A stretch of 64,000 bases of DNA, taken from positions 1 to 64,000 of the forward strand of contig NZ_JAOZEW010000010.1 of NCBI RefSeq assembly GCF_025847235.1, in the 5' to 3' direction. The stretch is from Flavobacterium shii (lineage in GTDB: Bacteria; Bacteroidota; Bacteroidia; Flavobacteriales; Flavobacteriaceae). The notes beneath the pieces were generated by a model, which saw only the letters and a program-made list of their open reading frames with translations, did no database searches and was not told the DNA's origin. Below are positions 16,977-25,189 of the stretch, one piece after another (the first letter of the stretch is position 1; every line of letters starts with the position of its first letter). Position numbers and translations under genes: made by a program.

Positions 16977-17579
16977 TTAGTAGTATTCGGTTGTAAATGG
17001 CGCGAAATCCTGTAATTTAGGTAAAGGCCTAATTAGTATTTTCTTTTCTGCTTTTGTAGGTTTTTCATTGCTATCATCATAACGTTCGGATGTAGTTAAA
17101 CGTATTCCGGTAGATAAATTAAAATTGACTGTTCTCATAGTTCCTTGACCATCTGAGTATGTTTCTGAAAAACCTATTAATTCGAAATCATTATTCTGAT
17201 AGCGAAATTTATGTTCGAAATTACCTCTTGTTAGTTCGTTTTTAATAGTTAAAACTCCTTTTTCGATAGTGATATCATAAAAGGAATTTCCGTTGTAATA
17301 TCCATTTTTTCCTTCGGGATATTGTGGATCAATAGCTTTTGTTGTTGAAATGATTAACTTAAAAGTACCGTTGGGTTGGGCAATGAATACGTTTAGTTTA
17401 TAAGGAGCTTTTGGTTTTATAGTATCTTGGGTTACTACAATCAAATCGGCTAAATTATCTTTGTTTAAATCTCCTTTTATTTTTTTAATTTGAACAACAA
17501 ATTTGTCTTTTGTGCTACTTTTTTGAGCCATTAACGATGATGAAATGAAAATAAAAAGGAATAATATTATTTTGTTCAT
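16977..17579 (-). CDS. Secreted protein with FG-GAP-like segment
   Basis: A 200-residue protein with a signal peptide (cleavage after LMAQ near residue 19). Residues 30-60 have an FG-GAP/VCBS-like pattern, KIKGDLNKDNLADLIVVTQD, in which Asp/Asn residues could bind calcium; the remainder is beta-rich. A lipoprotein encoded at 18475-19194 has the related segment GNLNLDEFTDAILVI at the corresponding position, so the two are probably paralogues. It follows the lipoprotein gene at 17608 by 28 bases. Function unknown. Confidence 0.75.
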   Translation of the reverse strand: MNKIILFLFIFISSSLMAQKSSTKDKFVVQIKKIKGDLNKDNLADLIVVTQDTIKPKAPYKLNVFIAQPNGTFKLIISTTKAIDPQYPEGKNGYYNGNSFYDITIEKGVLTIKNELTRGNFEHKFRYQNNDFELIGFSETYSDGQGTMRTVNFNLSTGIRLTTSERYDDSNEKPTKAEKKILIRPLPKLQDFAPFTTEYY

Positions 17580-17607
17580 TGAGTTTTTGTAATGTAAAAG
17601 TTATCTA

Positions 17608-18417
17608 CTATGGTTCGTCACACTCAGATGTTATCTTGGTAAAAAGTTTATTAAATTCTTTTTCCATTGAACCATCATCGTATATTTGGTAAGTTTCGGC
17701 ATTGGCACAATTCCACCAACCATAGGTCATTAATTCTTGTTTAGCATATAGTAATCTATCTCTAGAGTTATATTTAGCCAAATGTCTTTCCATTAATTTT
17801 TCGGGACTAGCATTATTCTTTTTTTGCTTTTCTGCCAAATTATTCCAGGTTTTTAGTAGTAAGAGGGAATCATTTGAAATTAAAGCTTTTGTATATTCTG
17901 TACAATTTTTAGAGAATCGGTTGTTTAGTAAAACAGAAGGATTGGTATAAGCTTCGATAGCTATTTTTTTCAGTTCGTATGAATCTTCTAACTCATGTAA
18001 TCTCTCTGCTTTTCTTTTTTCCCAATAAGGTGATGGAATTATTTTTCGATTATAGAACGCTTTTCTCTCATTATATTCTGCAGTTAAATCAGTTAGGCGT
18101 AGTTTTTCATCCTCGGCAGTAGAACTTGGTGTTGTAGGGGTGCTTAAATAAGCGCCTGAGAAAGAGCCCCATAAATCACGTGTGTTTTTTAATTCTTCTT
18201 CGCTATATTTTTCGGGATCATATGTTCCTGTATTTGCACATAATTCGGTTTCCCATTTAAAAATGGCTGTTTTATTACTGGTATTATTAGAATTATTCTC
18301 GTTGCTACTTTCTGTACTGGTTGTTGTAAGAGGTTCTTCTTCTGTTTGTTTTTTAGGTTTATCTGAACAAGAAAGTATTAATAATGAACTTAGGAATAGG
18401 AATATGATTTGTTTCAT
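17608..18417 (-). CDS. Lipoprotein of unknown function
   Basis: The frame is open from 18468, but the Met at 18417 starts a standard lipoprotein signal (MKQIIFLFLSSLLILSC), so I take that start (269 residues). The mature part begins with a Ser/Thr/Asn/Glu-rich linker (about 18-55), then a mostly helical, charged domain with four cysteines (CANTG, FSKNCTEY, WWNCAN, SECDE), which may form disulfides in the periplasm. No family recognised. It belongs to a same-strand run of secreted proteins between 16977 and 20026. Confidence 0.72.
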   Translation of the reverse strand: MKQIIFLFLSSLLILSCSDKPKKQTEEEPLTTTSTESSNENNSNNTSNKTAIFKWETELCANTGTYDPEKYSEEELKNTRDLWGSFSGAYLSTPTTPSSTAEDEKLRLTDLTAEYNERKAFYNRKIIPSPYWEKRKAERLHELEDSYELKKIAIEAYTNPSVLLNNRFSKNCTEYTKALISNDSLLLLKTWNNLAEKQKKNNASPEKLMERHLAKYNSRDRLLYAKQELMTYGWWNCANAETYQIYDDGSMEKEFNKLFTKITSECDEP

Positions 18418-18474
18418 TGGGTAATAATAATAAAGTGTGAAACTGGGGGTTGAATTAATCGAATTCAAGAATAT

Positions 18475-19194
18475 TTAATATCCTTTTTCGTTATATATAT
18501 TAAATTTTTGAAATGGAATTTCTCCAAAATCTTTTACTGTTTGTAGCTTGTCATAATCAGCAACTAGTGCATCGGCATTTTCATCATTGCCGTCATTAAG
18601 TTTATAATTTACATAATGAGTCTTGTAGAGAAACCAGTTGTCTTTGGCTTTATTGTATTTAAAAGTAATAATGTCTTCCCAATGATGTCCTCCCGAAACT
18701 CCATGTTCTACAGAAAAGTAGCCGTTTTTAATTGCTATTCCAGTGAAAGGATCTCCAAAAAGACCTCCGCAATCAATGCAATACACAGCATTATCATTTT
18801 TATAGGCTAGTTTATAAGTGCCATCTTTTTGACCTAATAAAATAAGTAAGGGTCTTTTATCTGGTTTTCCTCCATCCATGTTGGAGGTTGTTTCTTCGCT
18901 ATTCTTACGTATAACCAAAATAGCATCTGTGAATTCATCAAGATTAAGATTTCCGGATTCTATACTGATTACGCTATAATCTTTGGGAACAAATAATTTT
19001 AAGTTTTCGTTTAAGTCGTCTATTGTATCATTAAAAGTCTGATGTTTTTGTATTGTATCGTTCGTTTTTTTTGTCTTGTTGATTGTAAGCGTGTCAGTAT
19101 TAGTTTTGGATTTATCGATTACTTTTTCTTTTGTAGTTTTATTACAAGAAATGAGTATTAATGATACTAATAGTAGGAATGCAGTATTTTTCAT
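18475..19194 (-). CDS. Lipoprotein with FG-GAP-like segment
   Basis: A 239-residue lipoprotein (signal ending LILISC, lipidated Cys17), then a Lys/Thr-rich linker with repeated KTK and DTI words to about residue 60, then a globular part. The segment GNLNLDEFTDAILVIRK (about 83-100) resembles the one in the neighbouring 16977-17579 protein. Further on, NAVYCIDCGGLFGDPFTGIAIKNG contains a CxxC pair that could bind metal or form a disulfide. The upstream linker could span the periplasm. Function unknown; likely a paralogue of the 16977 protein. Confidence 0.75.
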   Translation of the reverse strand: MKNTAFLLLVSLILISCNKTTKEKVIDKSKTNTDTLTINKTKKTNDTIQKHQTFNDTIDDLNENLKLFVPKDYSVISIESGNLNLDEFTDAILVIRKNSEETTSNMDGGKPDKRPLLILLGQKDGTYKLAYKNDNAVYCIDCGGLFGDPFTGIAIKNGYFSVEHGVSGGHHWEDIITFKYNKAKDNWFLYKTHYVNYKLNDGNDENADALVADYDKLQTVKDFGEIPFQKFNIYNEKGY

Positions 19195-19227
19195 CGGTTT
19201 TGTAAATTTATTTGATTCTTTGGGAGG

Positions 19228-19659
19228 TTAATTGAAGTTTTCTAAGTTATGCCAATCATGATTACAGTCATTTTTGCAAAATGTATTTCTTCTTTCTGTA
19301 TCTGAGGCTTTAAATATTGAAATTAATGTGATAAAAGTTTTTTTTATTTCATCATCAGGAAGTAATTCGATCTTATCTAAAGCAATTTTTAGGTTCTTAT
19401 GACTTTTTAAAGGAATTAATTCAATTGCTTTATGGGATGTTTCTTCATTTGGATGAGATTGTACTAAACAATGACTTGTCCATCTAATAATTTTTCTTTG
19501 AATTTGAGTTTCAAAATTATCAAACCAACCTAAAATTTGCTCAAGATTAATTTTTTCCTGTGCAAATTTATTAATCATTATGTCCTCTTCTGTTAGCAAT
19601 TTTATATTTTTATCTTCTTTTTGGAGAACTTCTTGTATGTGATCTAACATAAGTTCCAT
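19228..19659 (-). CDS. DUF5958-like small protein
   Basis: A 143-residue cytoplasmic, helical protein resembling the DUF5958 family: the central INKFAQEKINLEQILGWFDNFETQIQRKIIRWTSHC pattern and the C-terminal KTFITLISIFKASDTERRNTFC segment. There is no signal peptide. The frame overlaps the upstream lipoprotein gene by 50 bases (19610-19659); Met4 at 19650 or a later Met may be the true start, which would reduce the overlap. The family match is from memory of the pattern and is moderately sure; the function is unknown. Confidence 0.68.
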   Translation of the reverse strand: MELMLDHIQEVLQKEDKNIKLLTEEDIMINKFAQEKINLEQILGWFDNFETQIQRKIIRWTSHCLVQSHPNEETSHKAIELIPLKSHKNLKIALDKIELLPDDEIKKTFITLISIFKASDTERRNTFCKNDCNHDWHNLENFN

Positions 19660-20026
19660 CTTTTCTTGTGTAGCTTTTCACGTGGACTTTTTTTCCAGGT
19701 GTACTTTTATTGGTTGGACTACTATAGCTAGCGGAGGTATTGTTACTATTAGGCGATGAATTGTTTCTAGTGTAATTTTTTGAATTTTCATCATAACTGT
19801 ATACAGGATTTATAACCCACCCTTTATAGTTTTTCCATTTTACTTTTTTATATTTTTTTGTACCAGATGAAATGTATGCGCCATAACCTTTAGGAATTAT
19901 AATAATTGATTCTGTTCCATTTGTGTTCTCATAGATAGGTGTATCCTCGTCTATATTTACATAGTAGTAGTTGGTAACACATGAACTGAATATGAATGGT
20001 ATTAAAAAAAGTAATAGTTTTCTCAA
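19610..20026 (-). CDS. Lipoprotein with SH3-like domain
   Basis: A 138-residue lipoprotein: signal peptide MRKLLLFLIPFIFSSC with lipidated Cys16. Residues 25-75 look like a bacterial SH3 domain (YYVNIDEDTPIYENT ... KWKNYKGWVINP), a fold that often contacts cell wall or protein ligands. A Ser/Asn/Thr-rich linker follows, then a C-terminal basic motif VHVKSYTRKDGTYVRSHTRS, which in other bacterial proteins appears as a short 'VxGYxRKDGTYVxxHxRS' tail. Overlaps the downstream DUF5958-like frame by 50 bases. Likely outer-membrane or periplasmic. Confidence 0.72.
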   Translation of the reverse strand: MRKLLLFLIPFIFSSCVTNYYYVNIDEDTPIYENTNGTESIIIIPKGYGAYISSGTKKYKKVKWKNYKGWVINPVYSYDENSKNYTRNNSSPNSNNTSASYSSPTNKSTPGKKVHVKSYTRKDGTYVRSHTRSSPKRR

Positions 20027-20161
20027 TATAAAAATATTTAGGTTATGATTTAAAATCGGAATCTTTTTCGAATTTAATTAAATTAATGCTATTTGGAATA
20101 ATAAATTTTCAAGATTATGAGGTGTTTTCGAACTAAATAGTAATTTTTATATTGTTTTGAT

Positions 20162-20803
20162 TTATTTTTTCTTGATTTCCTGGGCTATTTTAAGGATATC
20201 CCACCATTTTTTCTCGGAACTTGGTTTTGGATTGTCTAGGATTGTTTCTCCATTAAAATCTAAAATGTATTCATTAGATTCAAAGTCGAATAAATGAATT
20301 TGATTATTTTCTATATTAAATTCTGTTTTTCCTTCTGGGTTTACCCAAATATTTCTTCCTCCAAAACTCCATATTGTTTCTCCACTTTTGGTTATTCTTT
20401 TAATATCAAGTTCGCCGTGAATAATAAAATCATCTTCAATTTTATGTATTGAAAAATTGGTTATGAAATCTATTTCTTTGCGCCATATTAAATCTAGGTT
20501 TGGAATTTTTAGGCAATACACTTTATTAGTAACGCAAATCCAGATTTTGTCATCTTCGATTATAAATGATTTTTCAGTTATTGCTGTTGCGCCACCACTT
20601 TCGCAAATTATAGCACTTGCAATTTCATTACCTGATTCTTTAATGATAATTCCGTGTTTACTGGTTGGGTGAAATGTATTGTTATCATTTTTTCCTGGAA
20701 AGAAAACTGTATCGTAAACTCTTAAATTATCAGTCGAATTTATCACGTAATCACTATCATTGATTACTTCGATTTGATAATTTTTATAGTTAAGTTTTAC
20801 CAT
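20162..20803 (-). CDS. Uncharacterised protein, beta-propeller-like
   Basis: A 213-residue protein without signal peptide, composed of alternating short beta-strands (for example SFIIEDDKIWICVTNKVYCLKIPNLDLIWRKEI and HKIEDDFIIHGELDIKRITKSGETIWSFGG). The pattern of repeated 'IEDDxI' and 'W' blades resembles part of a beta-propeller, such as those of quinoprotein-like proteins, but I cannot assign a family. Ends in a positively charged helix. Single gene. Function unknown. Confidence 0.62.
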   Translation of the reverse strand: MVKLNYKNYQIEVINDSDYVINSTDNLRVYDTVFFPGKNDNNTFHPTSKHGIIIKESGNEIASAIICESGGATAITEKSFIIEDDKIWICVTNKVYCLKIPNLDLIWRKEIDFITNFSIHKIEDDFIIHGELDIKRITKSGETIWSFGGRNIWVNPEGKTEFNIENNQIHLFDFESNEYILDFNGETILDNPKPSSEKKWWDILKIAQEIKKK

Positions 20804-20892
20804 TTATTATTTTATTGCTAAGGTAGTTGATTACAAATTTAAATGCTTTGTCTAAATTAATTAAAATATAAAATTGTCTGACGCTGAAATAA

Positions 20893-22152
20893 TTATTCTC
20901 CTTTTATGTTTAGCTTTTTAACTATCCAAGGTAATGTAAGTCCTTGCCCGATAAGCGTTAAAAGTACTACAGCGACCGATATGAAGATTATGGCGCTACG
21001 ATGAGGAAACGGAGTTCCGTCTTCGAGGTTTTTGGGTAATCCCATCGCAATAGCCAGAGAAACGATTCCGCGCATTCCTGACCAACTTATAATGAAGCTG
21101 TTTTTGGAATCGAGTAGGGCGTGTTCGCTAACTTTTCTTTTTTTCTTATCATTATTCTGAAATGCTTTTTGAAGATTTAATTTCTGAAGAAATACCCTCG
21201 TCATTCGGATCAATAATGCTACAATTGTTATTATTGCAGCATAGCCGATATAGGGTAATATAAGATTGTTATCGATGTTTTTAAGGATATAAGGAAAATT
21301 AAGACCTATTAGGATAAAAATTAATCCGTTTAGCAAGAAGATAATAATGTCCCAAAGACCTTTGGATTGGTTTTTTAAACTCTCGGGAAAAATTTTATTA
21401 CTAAAACGTGCAATCCCAAGACCAGATATTACAACGGCTATAACTCCTGATACATGTAGGTGCTCGGCAATAAGGTAGGTTACAAAAGGCATTAGTAGCA
21501 TGAAGCTAATCGTGACAATTGGATTTTTATGTACTCTCTTGAGGATAAATGCTAAGATCTTAGACATTGTAAAACCTACCAGAAATCCACCTCCCAGTAA
21601 TAATATAAATTGTAATGTTGCTTCCCATATTACAAATGAATATCCTAATGCAGCTGCAACAGCAAAGCGATAGGCTACTAATGCCGAAGCATCGTTGATA
21701 AGGCTTTCGCCTTCTAGTATTGTAATGGTTTTATGTGATAATCCTAATCCTTTGGTAATGCTCATAGCGGCAACAGCATCGGTTGCAGAGAGTATGGAGC
21801 CTAATACAAATGCTAGTGGCCATGTCATTCCCGGGATCATGTAGCGTGCTACTACAGCAATCCATAGTGTAGTAAGGAATACTAATGGTATTGCCAGTGT
21901 ACCGATAGTACTAAGGTTGATTTTAAAATCTTTAGGAGAGATATTAAATGAAGCATCATAAAGTAATGGAGGCAGGAAGAGTAGAAAGATAATCTCGGGA
22001 TTAATTTCTATTTCGGGAATTCCGGGAATAAAACCAATAACGATCCCTACAATAACTAGTAAAATAGGGTAGGGTAATTTTATTTGATCTGCAAGTACCG
22101 AAAGACCTATTACTATGGCTAGAATAAATATAATGATGCTGTAGTTTTCCAT
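20893..22152 (-). CDS. CPA1-type Na+/H+ antiporter
   Basis: A 419-residue membrane exchanger of the CPA1 family that swaps cytoplasmic sodium (or potassium) for protons. About 12 hydrophobic helices. The ion-binding helices carry LGSILSATDAVAAM (the Asp of the TD motif) and EGESLINDASALVAYRFA (the conserved Asn-Asp). Short hydrophilic loop with a basic cluster (NNDKKKRKVSEHALL) near 330-345. The C-terminal regulatory tail present in larger family members is missing. The gene is isolated and reads away from dnaK. Confidence 0.95.
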   Translation of the reverse strand: MENYSIIIFILAIVIGLSVLADQIKLPYPILLVIVGIVIGFIPGIPEIEINPEIIFLLFLPPLLYDASFNISPKDFKINLSTIGTLAIPLVFLTTLWIAVVARYMIPGMTWPLAFVLGSILSATDAVAAMSITKGLGLSHKTITILEGESLINDASALVAYRFAVAAALGYSFVIWEATLQFILLLGGGFLVGFTMSKILAFILKRVHKNPIVTISFMLLMPFVTYLIAEHLHVSGVIAVVISGLGIARFSNKIFPESLKNQSKGLWDIIIFLLNGLIFILIGLNFPYILKNIDNNLILPYIGYAAIITIVALLIRMTRVFLQKLNLQKAFQNNDKKKRKVSEHALLDSKNSFIISWSGMRGIVSLAIAMGLPKNLEDGTPFPHRSAIIFISVAVVLLTLIGQGLTLPWIVKKLNIKGE

Positions 22153-22275
22153 TGTTATGGTTTTACTGTTTTTTTGTGAAGTTGCTAATTTAGCTATTTC
22201 ATTAAAATGATTTGAGATTTATAAGTCATTATAGTAATAGATTATGCTAAAGTTTTTAAAATAGCACAAAATCAC

Positions 22276-22353
22276 TAGCCCTGATAGTAGTGGTATCCTT
22301 TTTCTGGCTTTTTTGCCAGTAAAAGATATAACGGATAGCAGGAATAGCTCTTA
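22276..22353. repeat. Dispersed repeat, relative of 5551-5631
   Basis: The stretch from tagccctgatagtagtggta to agcaggaatagctctta shares its ends and length with the copy at 5551-5631, with a central A/T hairpin (ttttctggc / gccagtaaaag). It lies in the 390-base space between the antiporter and dnaK. Confidence 0.65.
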
Positions 22354-22386
22354 ATAATGACACTTAAAGTACTGGTGTGCCACGAA

Positions 22387-22486
22387 TGTCAGGTTTTGAA
22401 AATGTCATGTTGTCAGATTATTTTTGATGGGTGGACAGGAAAACTGACAATTTACTTTGGTTTTTTATATTGGCACAAAGATTGAC
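22387..22486 (+). promoter_or_regulatory. Candidate sigma-54-type control region of dnaK
   Basis: TGGCAC at 22471-22476, followed by five bases and TTGAC at 22482-22486, resembles a sigma-54 promoter (-24 TGGCAC, -12 TTGC), with A in place of the second -12 residue. Upstream lie TGTCA at 22387-22391, 22403-22407 and 22411-22415, and the inverted TGACA at 22445-22449, an arrangement that could bind a dimeric activator. No CIRCE element is seen. The downstream bases 22487-22542 form the dnaK leader. Confidence 0.45.
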
Positions 22487-22542
22487 TTATGCCACTTTGA
22501 GTTGTTAAAATAAGTATACATCAAAATTAAATATATAAAAAA

Positions 22543-24429
22543 ATGGGTAAAATAATCGGAATTGATTTAGGGACTACGAACTCTTGTGTTTCTGTAATGG
22601 AAGGTAACGAAGCAGTTGTTATTCCTAATGCAGAAGGAAAAAGAACAACGCCATCTATCATCGCTTTTGTTGAAGGTGGAGAAATTAAAGTGGGTGATCC
22701 TGCAAAAAGACAAGCGGTAACGAATCCTACAAAAACGATTGCTTCTATTAAACGTTTTATGGGACACACTTTTGCAGAGACTACAAACGAAGCAAAAAGA
22801 GTATCTTACAAAGTAGTAAAAGGTGACAACAATACTCCACGTGTGGATATTGATGGTCGTTTATATACTGCTCAAGAATTGTCTGCAATGACACTTCAAA
22901 AAATGAAAAAAACTGCTGAAGACTATTTAGGTCAAACTGTAACTGAAGCAGTTATTACTGTTCCTGCTTACTTTAATGATGCACAACGTCAAGCTACGAA
23001 AGAAGCTGGAGAAATTGCTGGTCTTAAAGTTATGCGTATCATCAATGAGCCTACAGCAGCAGCTTTGGCTTACGGATTGGATAAAAAAGGAACTGATCAA
23101 AAAATTGCTGTTTACGATTTAGGTGGAGGTACATTTGATATCTCTGTTCTTGAATTAGGAGACGGAGTTTTCGAAGTATTGTCTACAAACGGTGATACTC
23201 ACTTAGGTGGAGATGATTTTGACCACGAAATTATTGACTGGTTAGCTGACGAATTCAAAGCTGAAGAAGGTATCGATTTACGTCTTGACCCAATGTCATT
23301 ACAACGTTTGAAAGAGGCTGCAGAGAAAGCAAAAATTGAATTGTCTTCTGCTTCAGAAACTGAAATCAACTTGCCATACGTTACAGCTACGGCTTCTGGA
23401 CCAAAACACTTAGTGAAAAAATTGTCTAGAGCTCAATTCGAAAAATTAACTGATTCTTTAGTAAAACGTTCTATGGAGCCTGTTGCTAAAGCATTAAAAG
23501 ATGCAGGTTTAACTACATCTGATATTGACGAAGTTATTCTTGTTGGAGGTTCTACTCGTATGCCAAGAATTGCTGAAGAGGTTGAAAAATTCTTCGGTAA
23601 AAAAGCGTCTAAAGGAGTTAACCCTGATGAGGTTGTTGCAATTGGAGCAGCTATTCAAGGTGGAGTTTTATCTGGAGATGTAAAAGATGTATTGTTACTT
23701 GACGTTACACCTTTATCTTTAGGTATCGAAACTATGGGTGGTGTATTGACTAAATTAATTGAGTCTAATACTACTATTCCAACTAAAAAATCTCAAGTTT
23801 TCTCTACTGCTGCTGATTCTCAACCATCTGTTGAAATTCACGTATTGCAAGGTGAAAGAGCGATGGCTGCTGATAACAAAACTATCGGTCGTTTTCACTT
23901 AGATGGTATTCCACCAGCACCAAGAGGAGTTCCTCAAATCGAGGTTACTTTTGATATCGATGCAAATGGTATCATCAAAGTTTCTGCAACTGATAAAGGA
24001 ACTGGAAAATCTCACGATATCCGTATCGAAGCTTCTTCTGGATTAACAGCTGAAGAAATCGAAAAAATGAAAAAAGATGCTGAAGCTAACGCTGATGCTG
24101 ACAAAATAGCTAAAGAAAGAGCTGAGAAATTAAACGAAGCTGACAGTATGATTTTCCAAACAGAAAGTCAATTGAAAGAGCTAGGAAGCAAATTAGCAGA
24201 CGACCATAAAGTTGCTGTTGAGTACGCTTTAACTGAATTGAGAATGGCTCACCAATCTCAAGACATTCCAGCTATTCAAACTGCTCTTGACAACATTAAT
24301 GCAGCTTGGAAAACAGCTACAGAAGCAATGTACGCTCAAGGAGAACAAGGTCAACAAGCTGCTCAACCACAAGGTGGAGAGCCTCAAGGTGACAATGTTG
24401 AAGACGTTGAATTCGAAGAAGTCAAATAA
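22543..24429 (+). CDS. dnaK: Molecular chaperone DnaK (Hsp70)
   Basis: A 628-residue Hsp70 chaperone that folds and protects cytoplasmic proteins with ATP, DnaJ and GrpE. The N-terminal [35 protein letters not shown] and [10 protein letters not shown] motifs mark the ATPase domain; the linker [16 protein letters not shown] leads into the peptide-binding domain; the acidic end [10 protein letters not shown] is typical of bacterial DnaK. Codon use is strongly biased, as expected of a highly expressed gene. No dnaJ or grpE is nearby. It ends in a very strong terminator. Confidence 0.98.
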   Translation: MGKIIGIDLGTTNSCVSVMEGNEAVVIPNAEGKRTTPSIIAFVEGGEIKVGDPAKRQAVTNPTKTIASIKRFMGHTFAETTNEAKRVSYKVVKGDNNTPRVDIDGRLYTAQELSAMTLQKMKKTAEDYLGQTVTEAVITVPAYFNDAQRQATKEAGEIAGLKVMRIINEPTAAALAYGLDKKGTDQKIAVYDLGGGTFDISVLELGDGVFEVLSTNGDTHLGGDDFDHEIIDWLADEFKAEEGIDLRLDPMSLQRLKEAAEKAKIELSSASETEINLPYVTATASGPKHLVKKLSRAQFEKLTDSLVKRSMEPVAKALKDAGLTTSDIDEVILVGGSTRMPRIAEEVEKFFGKKASKGVNPDEVVAIGAAIQGGVLSGDVKDVLLLDVTPLSLGIETMGGVLTKLIESNTTIPTKKSQVFSTAADSQPSVEIHVLQGERAMAADNKTIGRFHLDGIPPAPRGVPQIEVTFDIDANGIIKVSATDKGTGKSHDIRIEASSGLTAEEIEKMKKDAEANADADKIAKERAEKLNEADSMIFQTESQLKELGSKLADDHKVAVEYALTELRMAHQSQDIPAIQTALDNINAAWKTATEAMYAQGEQGQQAAQPQGGEPQGDNVEDVEFEEVK

Positions 24430-24464
24430 GTACTGATTAACATCAGTTAATAATAAGTGCTAAA

Positions 24465-24497
24465 CCGCTGTAAACGTAATGTTTACAGCGGTTTTTT
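24465..24497 (+). terminator. Rho-independent terminator of dnaK
   Basis: The 11-bp perfect stem ccgctgtaaac / gtttacagcgg with a five-base loop (gtaat) is followed by six T. It lies 35 bases after the dnaK stop and marks the last core sequence before the mobile-element genes; the GC-rich accessory DNA begins shortly afterwards. Confidence 0.92.
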
Positions 24498-24634
24498 CTT
24501 TTTGCTCATTTTCGTTTTTGCTGTTTTTTAATCGTTTTTTATCATATATTTGTACCACATTTGTACCGGCACTTAAAAGGAGACGAAGTGGCACTTATGT
24601 ATACTTATGGTACCTTAATGAGGAGACAAAGGTG

Positions 24635-25189
24635 ATGAAAAGAATAAATAAACAATGTCTTAACTGCGGCGGGGAATTTTTGCCTAAAACCGTGGCTTCT
24701 GTTTACTGCTCGCATATATGCAGTAAAAAAGCATACAAACAGAAGAGTAAGCAGCTTAGAAATGAAGCGGAGATCAAAGCACTGGCAGATAAAATACCCG
24801 AGAACAGGGCATTTATTTCTGTCCCGGAAGCTGGTATGCTTTTTGGTGTTGCCAAAAGGACCCTTTACCGGCTTGTTGGCCAGGGAAAAATTCCGTCAGT
24901 TAATCTGGGAACCCGCCTTGTAAGGATAGACCGCAGAGTCATAGAAGGGATGTTTGGTCCTGCTCGCAGCCTGCCGCAGGCTGAAATCGTACCGAAGAAA
25001 AAATTATACAGCCTTGAAAAAGAAGACTGCTATTCCATCGGCGAAATAGCCGGGAGATTTCAAATATCTGAAGGTTCTGTCTACAATCATATCAGGAAAT
25101 ATTCAATACCCACCAGACAGATCGGAAAGCACGTATATGCACCCAAAATGGAAATTGATAAATTGTATAACGGAAATCATTTCTTATGA
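24635..25189 (+). CDS. Zinc-ribbon and double HTH excisionase-like protein
   Basis: I place the start at 24635 (MKRINKQCLNCGG), because the longer frame from 24479 begins inside the dnaK terminator. The 184-residue product has an N-terminal zinc ribbon (CLNC and CSHIC, residues 8-30), then two helix-turn-helix segments of the excisionase/MerR type: FISVPEAGMLFGVAKRTLYRLVGQGKI (about 59-85) and CYSIGEIAGRFQISEGSVYNHIRKY (about 135-160). It overlaps the integrase gene by four bases (ATGA), so they are co-translated. Probably a regulator or directionality factor of the element. GC content and codon use differ visibly from dnaK and the upstream genes. Confidence 0.82.
   Translation: MKRINKQCLNCGGEFLPKTVASVYCSHICSKKAYKQKSKQLRNEAEIKALADKIPENRAFISVPEAGMLFGVAKRTLYRLVGQGKIPSVNLGTRLVRIDRRVIEGMFGPARSLPQAEIVPKKKLYSLEKEDCYSIGEIAGRFQISEGSVYNHIRKYSIPTRQIGKHVYAPKMEIDKLYNGNHFL

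Noticed and set aside
19228..20026. Overlapping DUF5958-like and lipoprotein genes as a toxin-antitoxin pair
   Set aside because: One product has a lipoprotein signal and SH3-like domain, and neither has a toxin or DNA-binding motif; the overlap is probably due to an overlong start.
24479..24634. Longer N-terminus of the zinc-ribbon/HTH protein, starting inside the dnaK terminator
   Set aside because: The extra residues are random hydrophobic sequence read from terminator DNA; the Met at 24635 with the CLNC zinc ribbon directly behind it is more plausible.
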